Part shown: positions 1-8,956 of the stretch, in pieces
Layout: each line of letters opens with the position of its first letter
Position numbering within the stretch: the stretch's first letter is position 1
Assembly: GCF_025567415.1 (NCBI RefSeq)
Contig: NZ_JAOQJV010000002.1
Span: 62,001 to 126,000, forward strand
Length of the DNA stretch: 64,000 bases
From: Claveliimonas ammoniilytica
Lineage (GTDB): Bacteria > Bacillota > Clostridia > Lachnospirales > Lachnospiraceae
Reading direction: 5' to 3'
Program-made: the position numbers and the translations under genes
Notes under the pieces: generated by a model
The model's database searches: none
What the model was told of the DNA's origin: nothing
What the model saw: the letters and a program-made list of their open reading frames with translations, nothing else

Positions 1-286
1 GTATGATATATATACGATTGAAAATGGAACGGCAAAATATATCGGTCAGACTAACGGAGGACATACCGGATTTTATGAGGACGAGAATGGGGGAACAGAA
101 CCATATATTGTCGGTCTGACAGCGCATATGGGATATGAGACAGTATTTCATCTGAGTATTAATAATGGTCAGATCCAGATAGAAGTTATATCGAACAGAG
201 AGCTGCAGGAGGGAGACGAATATTATAATGCCAGTGCAGAACTTCCTTATGCGGATATCACAAATAAAAGCTTGCTGAGCCAGTAG
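1..286 (+). CDS. 3' end of an unidentified protein (partial)
   Basis: An open frame enters from the left edge (first full codon at 2) and stops with TAG at 284-286, leaving about 94 residues. The visible part is hydrophilic with many Gly, Glu, Tyr and Asn residues and no membrane segment. It reads like the C-terminal half of an extracellular or lipoprotein-type domain, but I do not recognise a family. No obvious terminator separates it from the small membrane protein that follows 76 bases later, so they may be cotranscribed. Confidence 0.6.
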   Translation, partial: YDIYTIENGTAKYIGQTNGGHTGFYEDENGGTEPYIVGLTAHMGYETVFHLSINNGQIQIEVISNRELQEGDEYYNASAELPYADITNKSLLSQ

Positions 287-362
287 ATTTAACTTGGCTT
301 TCCTGTTAATCTGCACTATAATATTTTACACAATAGAGAGTGAGGCATGGGAGGATTGACTT

Positions 363-668
363 ATGAAGGAAAAGATTGCTAAGATCGGATGGAAGAATAT
401 TGTATTAGTGGTTCTTGCAGTACTTCTTGTGATATCTGCGAGTCAGCTACATACATTGCGTAAAGAATATAAAAAGGTGTATTCACAGAACATGGAACTG
501 AATAGTAAGATGGCAGAACTGAAAGAGAAGAATGCCAGTCTGGAAGCACAGATTCAGAGTGCAGGAGAGATGTCGTCATCTGATACAGATTCTGCTTCTG
601 AGACGGATGATACGAAAGATGCTGATTCAGCGTCGAATGAGGATTCAAAGAAAAATTCGGATAACTAA
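363..668 (+). CDS. Small single-pass membrane protein with coiled coil and acidic tail
   Basis: 101 residues. A short basic N-terminus is followed by one membrane segment (about residues 11-28, rich in Val/Leu), then a heptad-like stretch (about 30-65, many Lys, Glu, Leu) that looks like a coiled coil, then a Ser/Asp/Glu-rich tail that is probably disordered. The layout resembles FtsL/DivIC-type bitopic proteins, but there is no sequence support for that. GGAGG lies 8 bases before the ATG. Function unknown. Confidence 0.65.
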   Translation: MKEKIAKIGWKNIVLVVLAVLLVISASQLHTLRKEYKKVYSQNMELNSKMAELKEKNASLEAQIQSAGEMSSSDTDSASETDDTKDADSASNEDSKKNSDN

Positions 669-736
669 TTGTTGTACGAGATGATTCCCATACGGTATAA
701 TATATATCAAATGTCATGATAGGATGGAATAGGGAA

Positions 737-1609
737 ATGAAGAAAAAACTCACATATAAAGGCGTAATTGGGGAAGTCTTTGCGTTAACAGGAGCGGTGG
801 CAATTATTGCAGCAGCTGTATACTTTTTTTTGGTACCGAGTCATACAACAGTTAGCAGCATTTCCGGTCTTGGAATTATACTTACGAATTTTATACCGTT
901 GCCGTTGTCGGTAATTACGATGATTCTGAATGTGGTATTATTGCTCATCGGATTTATTACCTGTGGGAAAGAATTTGGTATGAAAACGGTCTATACCAGT
1001 ATTTCATTGCCAGTGTTTATCGGAATATTCGAGAGAATATTTCCGAATATCGAATCGCTGACGAACAGTCAGGAGTTGGATGTGCTGTGCTATGTATTAG
1101 TAGTTAGTGTAGGACTCAGCATTCTGTTTAATATGAATGCATCTTCCGGCGGATTGGATATTGTGGCAAAGATTATGAATAAGTATCTGCATATTGAACT
1201 TGGCAGAGCAATGTCTTTGTCTGGAATGTGTGTGGCGCTTTCAGCTGCATTGGTCTATGATAAAAAGACGGTCGTATTAAGTATCCTCGGCACATATTTT
1301 AATGGCATTGTGGTAGATCATTTTATCTTTGGTCAGAATCTGAAACGGCGAGTCTGCATCATTACGAAACATGAGGAAGAACTGCGGAGATTTATTCTCC
1401 ATGAACTACACAGTGGAGCAACAATTTATGAGTCGATCGGTGCCTACAACATGGAAAAGAGACATGAGATCATTACCATTGTGGATAAGAATGAATATCA
1501 GAAACTGATGAATTATATTAACAAGCTTGATCCGAAGGCATTTATTACCGTATATACGGTATCGGATATGCGTTATCAACCGAAGATACCGGGAGCTGGT
1601 GCATTTTAG
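737..1609 (+). CDS. YitT family membrane protein (DUF2179 C-terminus)
   Basis: About 290 residues with five to six membrane helices in the first 210 residues, including a glycine-rich SSGGLDI stretch, then a cytoplasmic C-terminal domain (from about 215) of the DUF2179 type. This is the YitT architecture; the transported substrate is not known. An in-frame ATG at 716 has no ribosome binding site, while the ATG at 737 has purine-rich sequence ahead of it and starts with MKKK, so 737 is preferred. Confidence 0.85.
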   Translation: MKKKLTYKGVIGEVFALTGAVAIIAAAVYFFLVPSHTTVSSISGLGIILTNFIPLPLSVITMILNVVLLLIGFITCGKEFGMKTVYTSISLPVFIGIFERIFPNIESLTNSQELDVLCYVLVVSVGLSILFNMNASSGGLDIVAKIMNKYLHIELGRAMSLSGMCVALSAALVYDKKTVVLSILGTYFNGIVVDHFIFGQNLKRRVCIITKHEEELRRFILHELHSGATIYESIGAYNMEKRHEIITIVDKNEYQKLMNYINKLDPKAFITVYTVSDMRYQPKIPGAGAF

Positions 1610-1701
1610 TACACGGATAGCTGGTGACGGGTATTACGCTGGGCGCAGTTGGCATTGGTTATATATACAAGAAGATATTGGCTTGTGAGGAGGAATAGAG
1701 A

Positions 1702-1875
1702 ATGGATTATACAGAGGCACTAATGAATCTGATTATGGTACTCGGATTCGTATTGGTATTTAGTCCAAAGACTTCCTATATTTATGCGAATACAACCGAG
1801 AAACATCAGAAGTTTTATCGTGGTATTGGCATTATTCTGGCAGTCTGGGGAGTTGCATCACATGTTCTTAAATAA
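1702..1875 (+). CDS. 57-residue membrane protein, unknown
   Basis: A short frame with a strong site (GAGGAGG, 1687-1693 region) 9-10 bases before the ATG. It encodes two hydrophobic segments (about residues 7-20 and 41-55) joined by a polar loop containing KTSYIY. No family recognised. It follows YitT by 92 bases and is closed by a strong hairpin at 1903-1942, consistent with being the last gene of that transcript. Confidence 0.6.
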   Translation: MDYTEALMNLIMVLGFVLVFSPKTSYIYANTTEKHQKFYRGIGIILAVWGVASHVLK

Positions 1876-1902
1876 TTTAAATAGATCATAATAAGGAAAA
1901 TG

Positions 1903-1942
1903 AGGCCATAGTTAATCAAAACGTTTGATTAATTATGACCTT
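1903..1942. terminator. Bidirectional terminator hairpin
   Basis: Near-perfect inverted repeat (AGGCCATAGTTAATCAAA and its complement, two G-T/mismatch positions) between two convergent genes, the 57-residue ORF and the HAD phosphatase. It is AT-rich with only short T tracts. Confidence 0.6.
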
Positions 1943-1951
1943 ATGTATAGA

Positions 1952-2737
1952 TTAAAGAGTACGAAGGATTTCTTCAAGCACGTCATCAACACAGTCTGTG
2001 ATATGGTTGGCAAGTGCACGTACTTCGGGCATGCCGGTGGACATGGCATAGCTGGTTCCTGCAACTTTTAACATTTCGATATCATTCAACTGATCGCCGA
2101 ATGCAATACACTCAGATGGATCGATATGCAGGTAATCCAGAATGGCTTTTAATCCAAGACCTTTGTTAGCGTTATCTCCAACAAAGTCTACCCAGATCAG
2201 ACCGGCAGTCACAGCATGCACTTCGCCGTGGAATAGTTTACCGAAATGTGGTCCGATGCGTGTTGTGCCATGCTTTGGGTCGCAGACGGCAATTTTCAGG
2301 ATTGGCTCTGGGACATCTGTTTTGAGATCCTTCACTTTTGCAACGTTATACTTATTTGTGTTTTTGATCAGATCATATATTTCCGGATTGTCGGTGTCTA
2401 TGTAACTTGTATTTACTCCGGAAACCATGCCGTAACAATCAGGAAAATCGTGGATTGCATCAATAATATCCATGCAGATATCCTGTGGCAGATACATTTT
2501 GCTGATGATTTCATTCTTGTGTGCGCAGAGGCAGCCATTTTCGGCAGCATAGCAGATATTCTCGCTGATGGGGTCAAACATTCGGCGGAGATTACTGTAT
2601 TGCCGACCACTTGCGGCGGTAAAATATATCCCCTTATCGATGAGACGGCGAATTAAATCAGCAGTCCGCTCCGGAACGATCTGTCCATGATTGGTAAGTA
2701 ATGTACCATCAATATCGCTTGCAATTAATTTTATCAT
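1952..2737 (-). CDS. Cof-type HAD-IIB family phosphatase
   Basis: 261 residues, the normal size for Cof-like HAD phosphatases of sugar phosphates, FMN or PLP. Motif I is ASDIDGTLL (Asp8 nucleophile, Asp10), motif II is TAASGRQ (Ser/Thr then Arg), and motif IV is GDQLNDIEM with the two metal-binding acidic residues. The C2B cap lies between about residues 80 and 180. The substrate cannot be told from sequence. It stands alone, divergent from rpiB. Confidence 0.9.
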   Translation of the reverse strand: MIKLIASDIDGTLLTNHGQIVPERTADLIRRLIDKGIYFTAASGRQYSNLRRMFDPISENICYAAENGCLCAHKNEIISKMYLPQDICMDIIDAIHDFPDCYGMVSGVNTSYIDTDNPEIYDLIKNTNKYNVAKVKDLKTDVPEPILKIAVCDPKHGTTRIGPHFGKLFHGEVHAVTAGLIWVDFVGDNANKGLGLKAILDYLHIDPSECIAFGDQLNDIEMLKVAGTSYAMSTGMPEVRALANHITDCVDDVLEEILRTL

Positions 2738-2853
2738 AATAAGATACCTCGAATAAATTGTTGATTAAGATCGATATTTATTATAATATAAGAAGTGAAA
2801 AATGAAAAGGTATTACGTAGTACCTTTGAAGTCCAGAAAGGGGAACGGAAATT

Positions 2854-3312
2854 ATGAAAATCGGAATTGGAAATGATCATGCTGCAGTAGATATGAAGAA
2901 TGAGATTTCAGAATATCTGAAAGAGAAAGGATATGAAGTAGTTAATTACGGAACAGACTCTAATGAGAGCTGTGACTATCCGGTATATGGAGAAAAGGTC
3001 GGTGAAGCAGTAGCGCATGGTGATGTGGATCTTGGTATCCTGATTTGCGGTACAGGAGTTGGTATTTCTCTGGCTGCTAATAAAGTAGAAGGTATCCGTG
3101 CAGTTGTCTGCAGCGAGCCATATACAGCTAAACTTTCCAGACAGCACAATAATACCAACATCCTTGCATTTGGAGCAAGAGTTATCGGTATCGAGACAGC
3201 TAAGATGATCGTAGATGAGTGGCTGAATGCAGAATTCATGGGCGGAAAGCATGAGAGACGTGTGAACATGCTGATGGATATCGAGAAAAGAAAAATCCAT
3301 GGTGACAAATAA
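2854..3312 (+). CDS. rpiB: Ribose 5-phosphate isomerase B
   Basis: 152 residues. Interconverts ribose 5-phosphate and ribulose 5-phosphate in the pentose phosphate pathway. The RpiB/LacAB fold is clear: GNDHAA at the N-terminus (substrate-binding Asp and His), CGTGVG with the catalytic-base cysteine, and RQHNN with the ring-opening histidine. RpiB and galactose-6-phosphate isomerase subunits are similar; a single gene without a lacA/lacB partner favours RpiB. AGAAAGGGG precedes the ATG and a terminator follows at 3354. Confidence 0.92.
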   Translation: MKIGIGNDHAAVDMKNEISEYLKEKGYEVVNYGTDSNESCDYPVYGEKVGEAVAHGDVDLGILICGTGVGISLAANKVEGIRAVVCSEPYTAKLSRQHNNTNILAFGARVIGIETAKMIVDEWLNAEFMGGKHERRVNMLMDIEKRKIHGDK

Positions 3313-3353
3313 TCAGTAAGAATCTCGTGATAAACCAGAGGATTACAGTACAT

Positions 3354-3390
3354 AAGCCTGATTGTTTCGGAAGGAACAGTCGGGCTTTTT
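3354..3390 (+). terminator. rpiB terminator
   Basis: Stem AGCCTGATTGTTTC / GGAACAGTCGGGCT with a short loop, followed by a run of five T. Confidence 0.85.
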
Positions 3391-3449
3391 AGCATTTCCG
3401 ATGTTGTGGCATATTCTGATATAGAGTGGATAAAAAGGATATGGTAAAT

Positions 3450-4268
3450 ATGGCTTATTCAATTATGATGGATGCCGGTCACGGAGGTCGTGATCCGGGT
3501 GCAGTATACAATGGACGACAGGAAAAGGATGATACTCTCAGACTTGCATTGGCAGTGGGAGAGAATCTGCAGAATAACGGAATTGATGTGGAGTATACTC
3601 GTACAACGGATGTATACGAAACTCCTTATGAGAAAGCAATGGAAGCAAATGAAGCAGGAGTAGATCTCTTTATTTCCATTCATCGCAATTCCTTTCCGTC
3701 GGATAATACAGCGTTTGGAGTGGAATCGCTGGTGTATGATCTGTCTGGACTGAAATATGAGATTGCTGAATCGGTCAACCAGCAGCTTGAGGCAGTAGGA
3801 TTCCGGAACCTTGGAGTGAAGGCACGACCGAATCTTGTGGTGCTCAAACGGACAAAGATGCCGGCAGTGTTGATTGAAGTAGGGTTTATTAATTCGGATG
3901 TGGATAATCGGTTGTTTGATGAGAATTTTAATGACATTGCATTGGCAATTTCGGATGGAATATTGGATGTCTTGAGGGATAACAGTCTCATATCTGAATC
4001 AGAAACAGATCCTGGATCAGATACGGAGCACGCTCCTGATATGAAGCCTGAGCCGGAATATCGGGTACAGGCAGGCGCATTTCGCAACCGTATGTACGCA
4101 GAGCGTTTGCTGGGTGAACTACTGGAGCAGGATTATCCGGCGTATATTGATGATTCCGGCGCATATGCGAGAGTGCAGGTGGGACGATATACAGATATGA
4201 ATCAGGCAGTAGCGATGGAGCGGAGATTGAAACGGGACGGATATCAGACTGTTCTTCTGAAACAATAG
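3450..4268 (+). CDS. N-acetylmuramoyl-L-alanine amidase with SPOR domain, no signal peptide
   Basis: 272 residues from the ATG at 3450 (in-frame GTG at 3426 is possible; AAGGAT at 3434 suits 3450). The Amidase_3 domain (about 1-170) has the zinc ligands DAGHGG and ISIHRNS and the catalytic Glu in LIEVGF. A linker rich in Glu/Asp/Pro leads to a SPOR-type peptidoglycan-binding domain (about 200-272, starting YRVQAGAF). No signal peptide or membrane segment is present. This matches mother-cell lytic amidases such as Bacillus CwlC, which act at spore release; that role is inferred. Confidence 0.88.
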   Translation: MAYSIMMDAGHGGRDPGAVYNGRQEKDDTLRLALAVGENLQNNGIDVEYTRTTDVYETPYEKAMEANEAGVDLFISIHRNSFPSDNTAFGVESLVYDLSGLKYEIAESVNQQLEAVGFRNLGVKARPNLVVLKRTKMPAVLIEVGFINSDVDNRLFDENFNDIALAISDGILDVLRDNSLISESETDPGSDTEHAPDMKPEPEYRVQAGAFRNRMYAERLLGELLEQDYPAYIDDSGAYARVQVGRYTDMNQAVAMERRLKRDGYQTVLLKQ

Positions 4269-4387
4269 TGGCAGAAAAGAAGACGATTTTGCTTCCTGTA
4301 CAGAAAATCTTCCATATGCAGAGAGTGGGTTATGTGCTACAATAGGAGAGATAAAAAATTGAGATACTTTTATGAGGAGGAAATGAG

Positions 4388-5656
4388 ATGGGAGAACGTA
4401 AAATTATCCAGGTCGAGGATAAAGTGCCTTTTAATCTGCTTGTACCGCTGAGTATCCAGCATATGTTTGCAATGTTCGGTGCATCCGTGCTGGTGCCGTT
4501 CGTGTTCGGCATTAATCCGGCAATTGTACTGTTTATGAATGGTGTGGGTACATTGATCTTTATGACCGTAACAAAGGGTAAGGCTCCGGCATACTTGGGA
4601 TCCAGCTTCGCATTCCTGGCACCGGCGGGTATCGTTATCAGCAAGATGGGATATTCGTATGCACTGGGCGGATTCGTAGCTGTTGGATTCTGTGGATGTG
4701 TATTATCGTTTATTATTTACAAATGTGGAACAGAATGGGTAGATGTTGTGCTTCCGCCGGCAGCGATGGGACCGGTAGTAGCATTGATCGGACTGGAGCT
4801 TTCAAGCTCTGCGGCCAGCAATGCAGGACTTCTGGATGATAAGATCGATATGAAAAATGTAATCGTGTTCATGGTAACGATCGGTGTGGCAGTATTTGGC
4901 AACGTATTATTCCGTGGATTCCTTTCTGTTATCCCGATCCTGATCGCAGTTATCGCAGGATATATTGCAGCGCTGTGCTGTGGTATTCTGGATTTCTCGC
5001 AGGTAGTTGCAGCACCATGGTTTGCAATTCCGAATTTCCAGATGGCGAAGTTTGATCTGGGCGCGATCCTGATGATACTTCCGGTACTTCTGGTTATTAC
5101 GTCGGAGCATATCGGACATCAGGTTGTCACTGGTAAGATCATTGGCCGTGATCTGTTGAAAGATCCGGGACTTCACAGATCTTTGTTCGGAGATAACTTC
5201 TCTACCATGCTTTCAGGATTGATCGGTTCTGTGCCGACCACTACTTATGGTGAGAATATCGGTGTAATGGCGGTAACAAAGGTGTATAGTGTGCGTGTGA
5301 TCGCAGGTGCGGCAGTGCTGTCTATTATCTGCTCTTTTGTCGGTAAGCTGTCTATGCTGATTCAGACAATTCCCGGACCGGTAATCGGTGGTATCTCGTT
5401 CCTGTTATATGGTATGATCGGAGCATCCGGTATCCGTATTCTGGTAGATTCCAAAGTGGATTATGGTCGTTCACGTAACCTGACACTGACATCGGTTGTA
5501 TTCGTAACCGGTCTGTCAGGTATTGCTGTGAACTTTGGAGATGTACAGCTTACAGGTATGGTACTCGCATGCGTAGTAGCCATGATCCTGAGCCTGATTT
5601 TCTATGTACTGGATAAATTCCATCTGACGAATGATCAGGAAGGATCACAGGAATAA
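4388..5656 (+). CDS. uraA: Uracil permease (NCS2 family)
   Basis: 422 residues with the multi-helix NCS2 pattern. The N-terminal VPLSIQHMFAMFG and the conserved PTTTYGENIGVMAVTKV motif (about residues 280-296) mark UraA-type uracil:proton symporters rather than xanthine permeases. GAGGAGG lies just before the ATG. There is an extended -10 like element (TGCTACAAT, 4336-4343) upstream, but I see no PyrR attenuator. The gene stands alone and ends in a strong terminator. Confidence 0.9.
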   Translation: MGERKIIQVEDKVPFNLLVPLSIQHMFAMFGASVLVPFVFGINPAIVLFMNGVGTLIFMTVTKGKAPAYLGSSFAFLAPAGIVISKMGYSYALGGFVAVGFCGCVLSFIIYKCGTEWVDVVLPPAAMGPVVALIGLELSSSAASNAGLLDDKIDMKNVIVFMVTIGVAVFGNVLFRGFLSVIPILIAVIAGYIAALCCGILDFSQVVAAPWFAIPNFQMAKFDLGAILMILPVLLVITSEHIGHQVVTGKIIGRDLLKDPGLHRSLFGDNFSTMLSGLIGSVPTTTYGENIGVMAVTKVYSVRVIAGAAVLSIICSFVGKLSMLIQTIPGPVIGGISFLLYGMIGASGIRILVDSKVDYGRSRNLTLTSVVFVTGLSGIAVNFGDVQLTGMVLACVVAMILSLIFYVLDKFHLTNDQEGSQE

Positions 5657-5683
5657 GAGAAGAATATCGAGAAGTAAGAAAAG

Positions 5684-5720
5684 GAAGCAGGCGTTATTCG
5701 CCTGCTTCTTCGTCTTTTTT
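5684..5720 (+). terminator. uraA terminator inside the end of the convergent gene
   Basis: Perfect 10-bp stem (GAAGCAGGCG / CGCCTGCTTC) with a 5-base loop, followed by a long T tract at 5713-5720. It overlaps the last codons of the minus-strand CNNM/CorC gene, so the same bases serve as coding sequence and terminator. Confidence 0.85.
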
Positions 5721-6983
5721 TTGCTCCGGCAGATACATATGTACCTGCTCGATTCGGTTTTTATCTAATTTTTCGACAATCATGCGGATACCATCTTCGG
5801 TAGTGATCTCATCGCCTGCTTCCGGAAGACGATCCAGATGCTCAATAATCAGTCCTCCTACGGAATCATAATCATCGGAAGAAAGGTCAAGATCTAAGCG
5901 GTCATTAATCTCTTCCAGATTTGTAGAGCCTTCTACCAGATATTCATGTGGTCCGATCTCTTTGATAAAGTCTTCCTCGTTATCATCATATTCATCTCGG
6001 ATTTCACCTACAATCTCTTCCAGCAGATCTTCTAAGGTGATCAGTCCGGCAGTCTCGCCATATTCGTCCAGAACAATGGCGATGTTAAATGAAGATTCTC
6101 TCATTTCCAGGAGAAGTTCGGAAATGTTCTTATATTCGTAAGTGAAATATGCTTCTCTGAGGATATCCCGCAGATGAAAGTCTTTTTTGTTATCATATAA
6201 CAGCAGATCCTTCATATTGATCGTGCCGATGACGTTATCGGTGGTGTCCTCAAAGATCGGGAGACGGGTAAATTTGTCTTCCCGGAATATATCGATCAGT
6301 TCATCGTAAGTACTGTTCACATCCGCAAATGTCACGTGTACACGTGGCACCATAACATCCTTTGCTTTGGCATCACCAAGGTCGAATACGTTATTGATCA
6401 TTTCCTTTTCTTCTGATTCGATCACGCCGTCTTCGTGGCTGACATCTACGATCGTACGCAGGTCATTCTCTGTCATCACGTTCGTGTTGGCATTCGGATC
6501 AACGTGCATGATCCGAAGAATAATATTGGCCAGGCCATTGACAATGAAGATTACCGGAGTCATCAGACGGATAAAAATACTGATGACCGGGGCATAGAGA
6601 AGAGAAATCTTCTCAGAATGTATCGTGGCCATGGTCTTTGGCGTAATCTCGCCGAAGAGCAGGATCAGCAGGGTAAGGATACCGCTGGCAATTGCTACCA
6701 TAGAACCGCCCAGCCCATAAGCTAAGGAGGTGGTCAGTGATGCGGCAGACAGGTTCACAATGTTGTTGCCAATCAGGATGGCGCTTAAGAACTTCGCCGG
6801 ATCATCTGTGATTTTTAGTAAGGTTTTTGCCCGCGCATTGCCATCATCAGCAAGGCTGCGGATTCGGATTCTGTTGACGGTGGTCATTGCGGTCTCTGCG
6901 GATGAAAAAAATGCAGAGAGAAAAAGTAATACTAGCAATATAATCAACTGTATGACGTCACTCGAGTCCAATGATATGTTCAC
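5694..6983 (-). CDS. CNNM/CorC family membrane protein (hemolysin-like)
   Basis: 429 residues. A DUF21/CNNM transmembrane domain (about 1-190, with SSAETAMTTVNR) is followed by a CBS pair (about 205-330, VPRVHVTF and IAIVLDEYGETAGLITLEDL) and a C-terminal CorC/HlyC domain. The family includes magnesium/cobalt exporters; the old name hemolysin is not supported functionally. The annotated GTG at 6983 overlaps its own AAGGAG, so a TTG at 6971, 11 bases after AAGGAG, may be the true start. Confidence 0.88.
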   Translation of the reverse strand: MNISLDSSDVIQLIILLVLLFLSAFFSSAETAMTTVNRIRIRSLADDGNARAKTLLKITDDPAKFLSAILIGNNIVNLSAASLTTSLAYGLGGSMVAIASGILTLLILLFGEITPKTMATIHSEKISLLYAPVISIFIRLMTPVIFIVNGLANIILRIMHVDPNANTNVMTENDLRTIVDVSHEDGVIESEEKEMINNVFDLGDAKAKDVMVPRVHVTFADVNSTYDELIDIFREDKFTRLPIFEDTTDNVIGTINMKDLLLYDNKKDFHLRDILREAYFTYEYKNISELLLEMRESSFNIAIVLDEYGETAGLITLEDLLEEIVGEIRDEYDDNEEDFIKEIGPHEYLVEGSTNLEEINDRLDLDLSSDDYDSVGGLIIEHLDRLPEAGDEITTEDGIRMIVEKLDKNRIEQVHMYLPEQKKDEEAGE

Positions 6984-7094
6984 TCCTTCTTGTGATTAAA
7001 ATTTGTACAGCATTGCTGTACATAACATTGGAATTAATATACCTTATTTCTGGGAATAATGCAAGTGTAGAAGTGGCGATTTGACAGGCGTTAC

Positions 7095-7123
7095 TTTACA
7101 TTGCAATCCTTTTAGTGTATGAT
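7095..7123 (+). promoter_or_regulatory. Candidate promoter for the murB-rapZ-whiA-crh operon
   Basis: TTTACA, 17-base spacer, TATGAT, ending 31 bases before the murB start. Confidence 0.5.
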
Positions 7124-7154
7124 TTACAATGAATAAAAAAGAGGGGTAAATGCG

Positions 7155-8066
7155 ATGAACGAGATTTTATATAAAAGATTATGTGAGGCAGTTCCGGCGG
7201 ACAGAGTGCTCATAAATGAGCCAATGAAAAAGCATACGACATTTCGGATCGGAGGTCCGGCCGATTATTTTGTGATACCTGTTTCGTGGGAAGAAGCAGA
7301 GCTGGTGATCAGCATTTGTAAAGAGTTTCAGACACCTTATTATATAATAGGAAATGGAAGCAACCTTCTGGTATCTGACCAGGGTTATAGAGGTGTGATC
7401 ATACAGTTATATAAAGAAATGAGTCAGGTAGAGGTAGAAGGAAATGTGATCCGTGCACAAGCGGGAGCATCGCTGGCACGTATTGCAGGAGCAGCGTTGG
7501 AAGCAGGACTTACCGGATTTGAATTTGCAGCAGGAATTCCAGGTACACTTGGCGGTGCGTGTGTGATGAATGCGGGTGCTTATGGCGGTGAGATGAAGGA
7601 TGTACTGGTGCGCGTGACAGTGCTGGATGAGGATGATAAGATTCATGTAATTGAGAAAGATGATCTGGAACTTGGATATCGTACCAGCATCATTGCGAAG
7701 AAAGGCTATACGGTACTTGGTGCAGAAATTGAACTGCGGGAAGGCGAGAAAGAAGCTATTCGTGCACTGATGAATGAACTGAAAGAGAAGCGAGTGACCA
7801 AACAGCCATTAGAATATCCAAGTGCCGGAAGTACCTTTAAGAGACCGGAAGGATATTTTGCGGGAAAACTTGTGCAGGATGCGGGATTGCGTGGATTTCG
7901 CGTGGGTGATGCCATGGTATCAGAGAAACACTGCGGATTTGTCATTAATGCAGGTGAGGCGACAGCTGCGCAGGTGGATGAACTGATGAAACAGGTGTCG
8001 GCAAAAGTCAGAGAGCAGTTTGGCGTGACACTGGAGCCGGAAGTTAAGAGACTGGGAGAGTTTTAG
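7155..8066 (+). CDS. murB: UDP-N-acetylenolpyruvoylglucosamine reductase
   Basis: 303 residues, the short type II form. The FAD-dependent enzyme makes UDP-N-acetylmuramate for peptidoglycan. The FAD-binding segments GNGSNLLVSD and AGIPGTLGGACVMNAGAYGGE-like stretch are present, and AGSTFKRP carries the catalytic serine, with the Glu near the C-terminus (LEPEVKRLG). It leads a tight operon: rapZ starts 2 bases after its stop. Confidence 0.95.
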   Translation: MNEILYKRLCEAVPADRVLINEPMKKHTTFRIGGPADYFVIPVSWEEAELVISICKEFQTPYYIIGNGSNLLVSDQGYRGVIIQLYKEMSQVEVEGNVIRAQAGASLARIAGAALEAGLTGFEFAAGIPGTLGGACVMNAGAYGGEMKDVLVRVTVLDEDDKIHVIEKDDLELGYRTSIIAKKGYTVLGAEIELREGEKEAIRALMNELKEKRVTKQPLEYPSAGSTFKRPEGYFAGKLVQDAGLRGFRVGDAMVSEKHCGFVINAGEATAAQVDELMKQVSAKVREQFGVTLEPEVKRLGEF

Positions 8067-8068
8067 GA

Positions 8069-8950
8069 ATGAGATTTGTTATCGTTACAGGAATGTCGGG
8101 GGCAGGGAAAAGCTCCGTATTGAAAATGTTGGAAGATGTGGGTTATTTCTGCATGGATAATCTGCCGGTATCATTGGTGCCAAAGCTTACAGAACTTTTG
8201 TCCATGCCGAATTCTTCTATTGATAAAGTGGCTCTGGGGATGGATATCCGAAGTCGGTATGGAGCTGGTGATCTGGGTGAAGCTCTGGATCAGCTGGATG
8301 AGAGGAACGTGGCTTATGAAGTGCTTTTTCTGGATGCAAAGGATAATGTACTGATTAAGCGCTATAAAGAGACCAGGAGAAGTCATCCGCTGTCAGGAAC
8401 CGGACGCGTGGACCAGGGGATTGCCGAAGAACGACGGTTACTTGTGCCATTGCGGAATCGGGCGGATTATATTCTGGATACCAGCAGACTGTTGATACGG
8501 GATCTGAAACGTGAGATCACCAGCATTTTCGTGGAAGATAAGCAGTACAAGAATCTGTACATTACAGTGCTTTCGTTTGGATTCAAGTATGGTATTCCGA
8601 GTGATGCAGATCTGGTCTTTGATGTACGTTTTCTGCCTAACCCTTATTATATAGAAGAACTCCGACCGAAGAACGGTAATGATAAGGAAGTGCAGGACTA
8701 TGTTATGCAGAATGAGAAGACCGGTCAATTTTTAAATAAGCTGACGGATATGATCAGTTTCCTGATTCCGAATTATATAGCGGAAGGTAAGACACAGCTG
8801 GTTATTGCGATCGGATGTACCGGAGGCAAGCACAGGTCAGTTACGATAGCCAATGCGCTGTATGGCGCACTGGAACAGTCGGAAGGAGACTACGGTGTGA
8901 AGATTGAACACAGAGATATAGAGAAAGATGCCATTACAAAGGCAAGGTAG
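8069..8950 (+). CDS. rapZ: RNase adapter/nucleotide-binding protein RapZ (YvcJ)
   Basis: 293 residues, full length. The P-loop GMSGAGKSS is at residues 7-15, with the C-terminal RapZ domain carrying the GCTGGKHRS motif. In enterobacteria RapZ senses glucosamine-6-phosphate; in Firmicutes the homologue YvcJ binds and hydrolyses nucleotides and its target is less clear. Position between murB and whiA is typical, except that glmR (yvcK), usually between rapZ and whiA, is missing here. Confidence 0.93.
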   Translation: MRFVIVTGMSGAGKSSVLKMLEDVGYFCMDNLPVSLVPKLTELLSMPNSSIDKVALGMDIRSRYGAGDLGEALDQLDERNVAYEVLFLDAKDNVLIKRYKETRRSHPLSGTGRVDQGIAEERRLLVPLRNRADYILDTSRLLIRDLKREITSIFVEDKQYKNLYITVLSFGFKYGIPSDADLVFDVRFLPNPYYIEELRPKNGNDKEVQDYVMQNEKTGQFLNKLTDMISFLIPNYIAEGKTQLVIAIGCTGGKHRSVTIANALYGALEQSEGDYGVKIEHRDIEKDAITKAR

Positions 8951-8956
8951 GTTGAT

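Noticed and set aside
1624..1698. 25-codon frame from GTG with a Gly-rich hydrophobic stretch between YitT and the 57-residue ORF
   Set aside because: No ribosome site and too short; may be a remnant, but not supportable as a gene.
4268..4388. PyrR attenuator or purine/uracil riboswitch before uraA
   Set aside because: Leader is too short and has no terminator hairpin or recognisable aptamer core.
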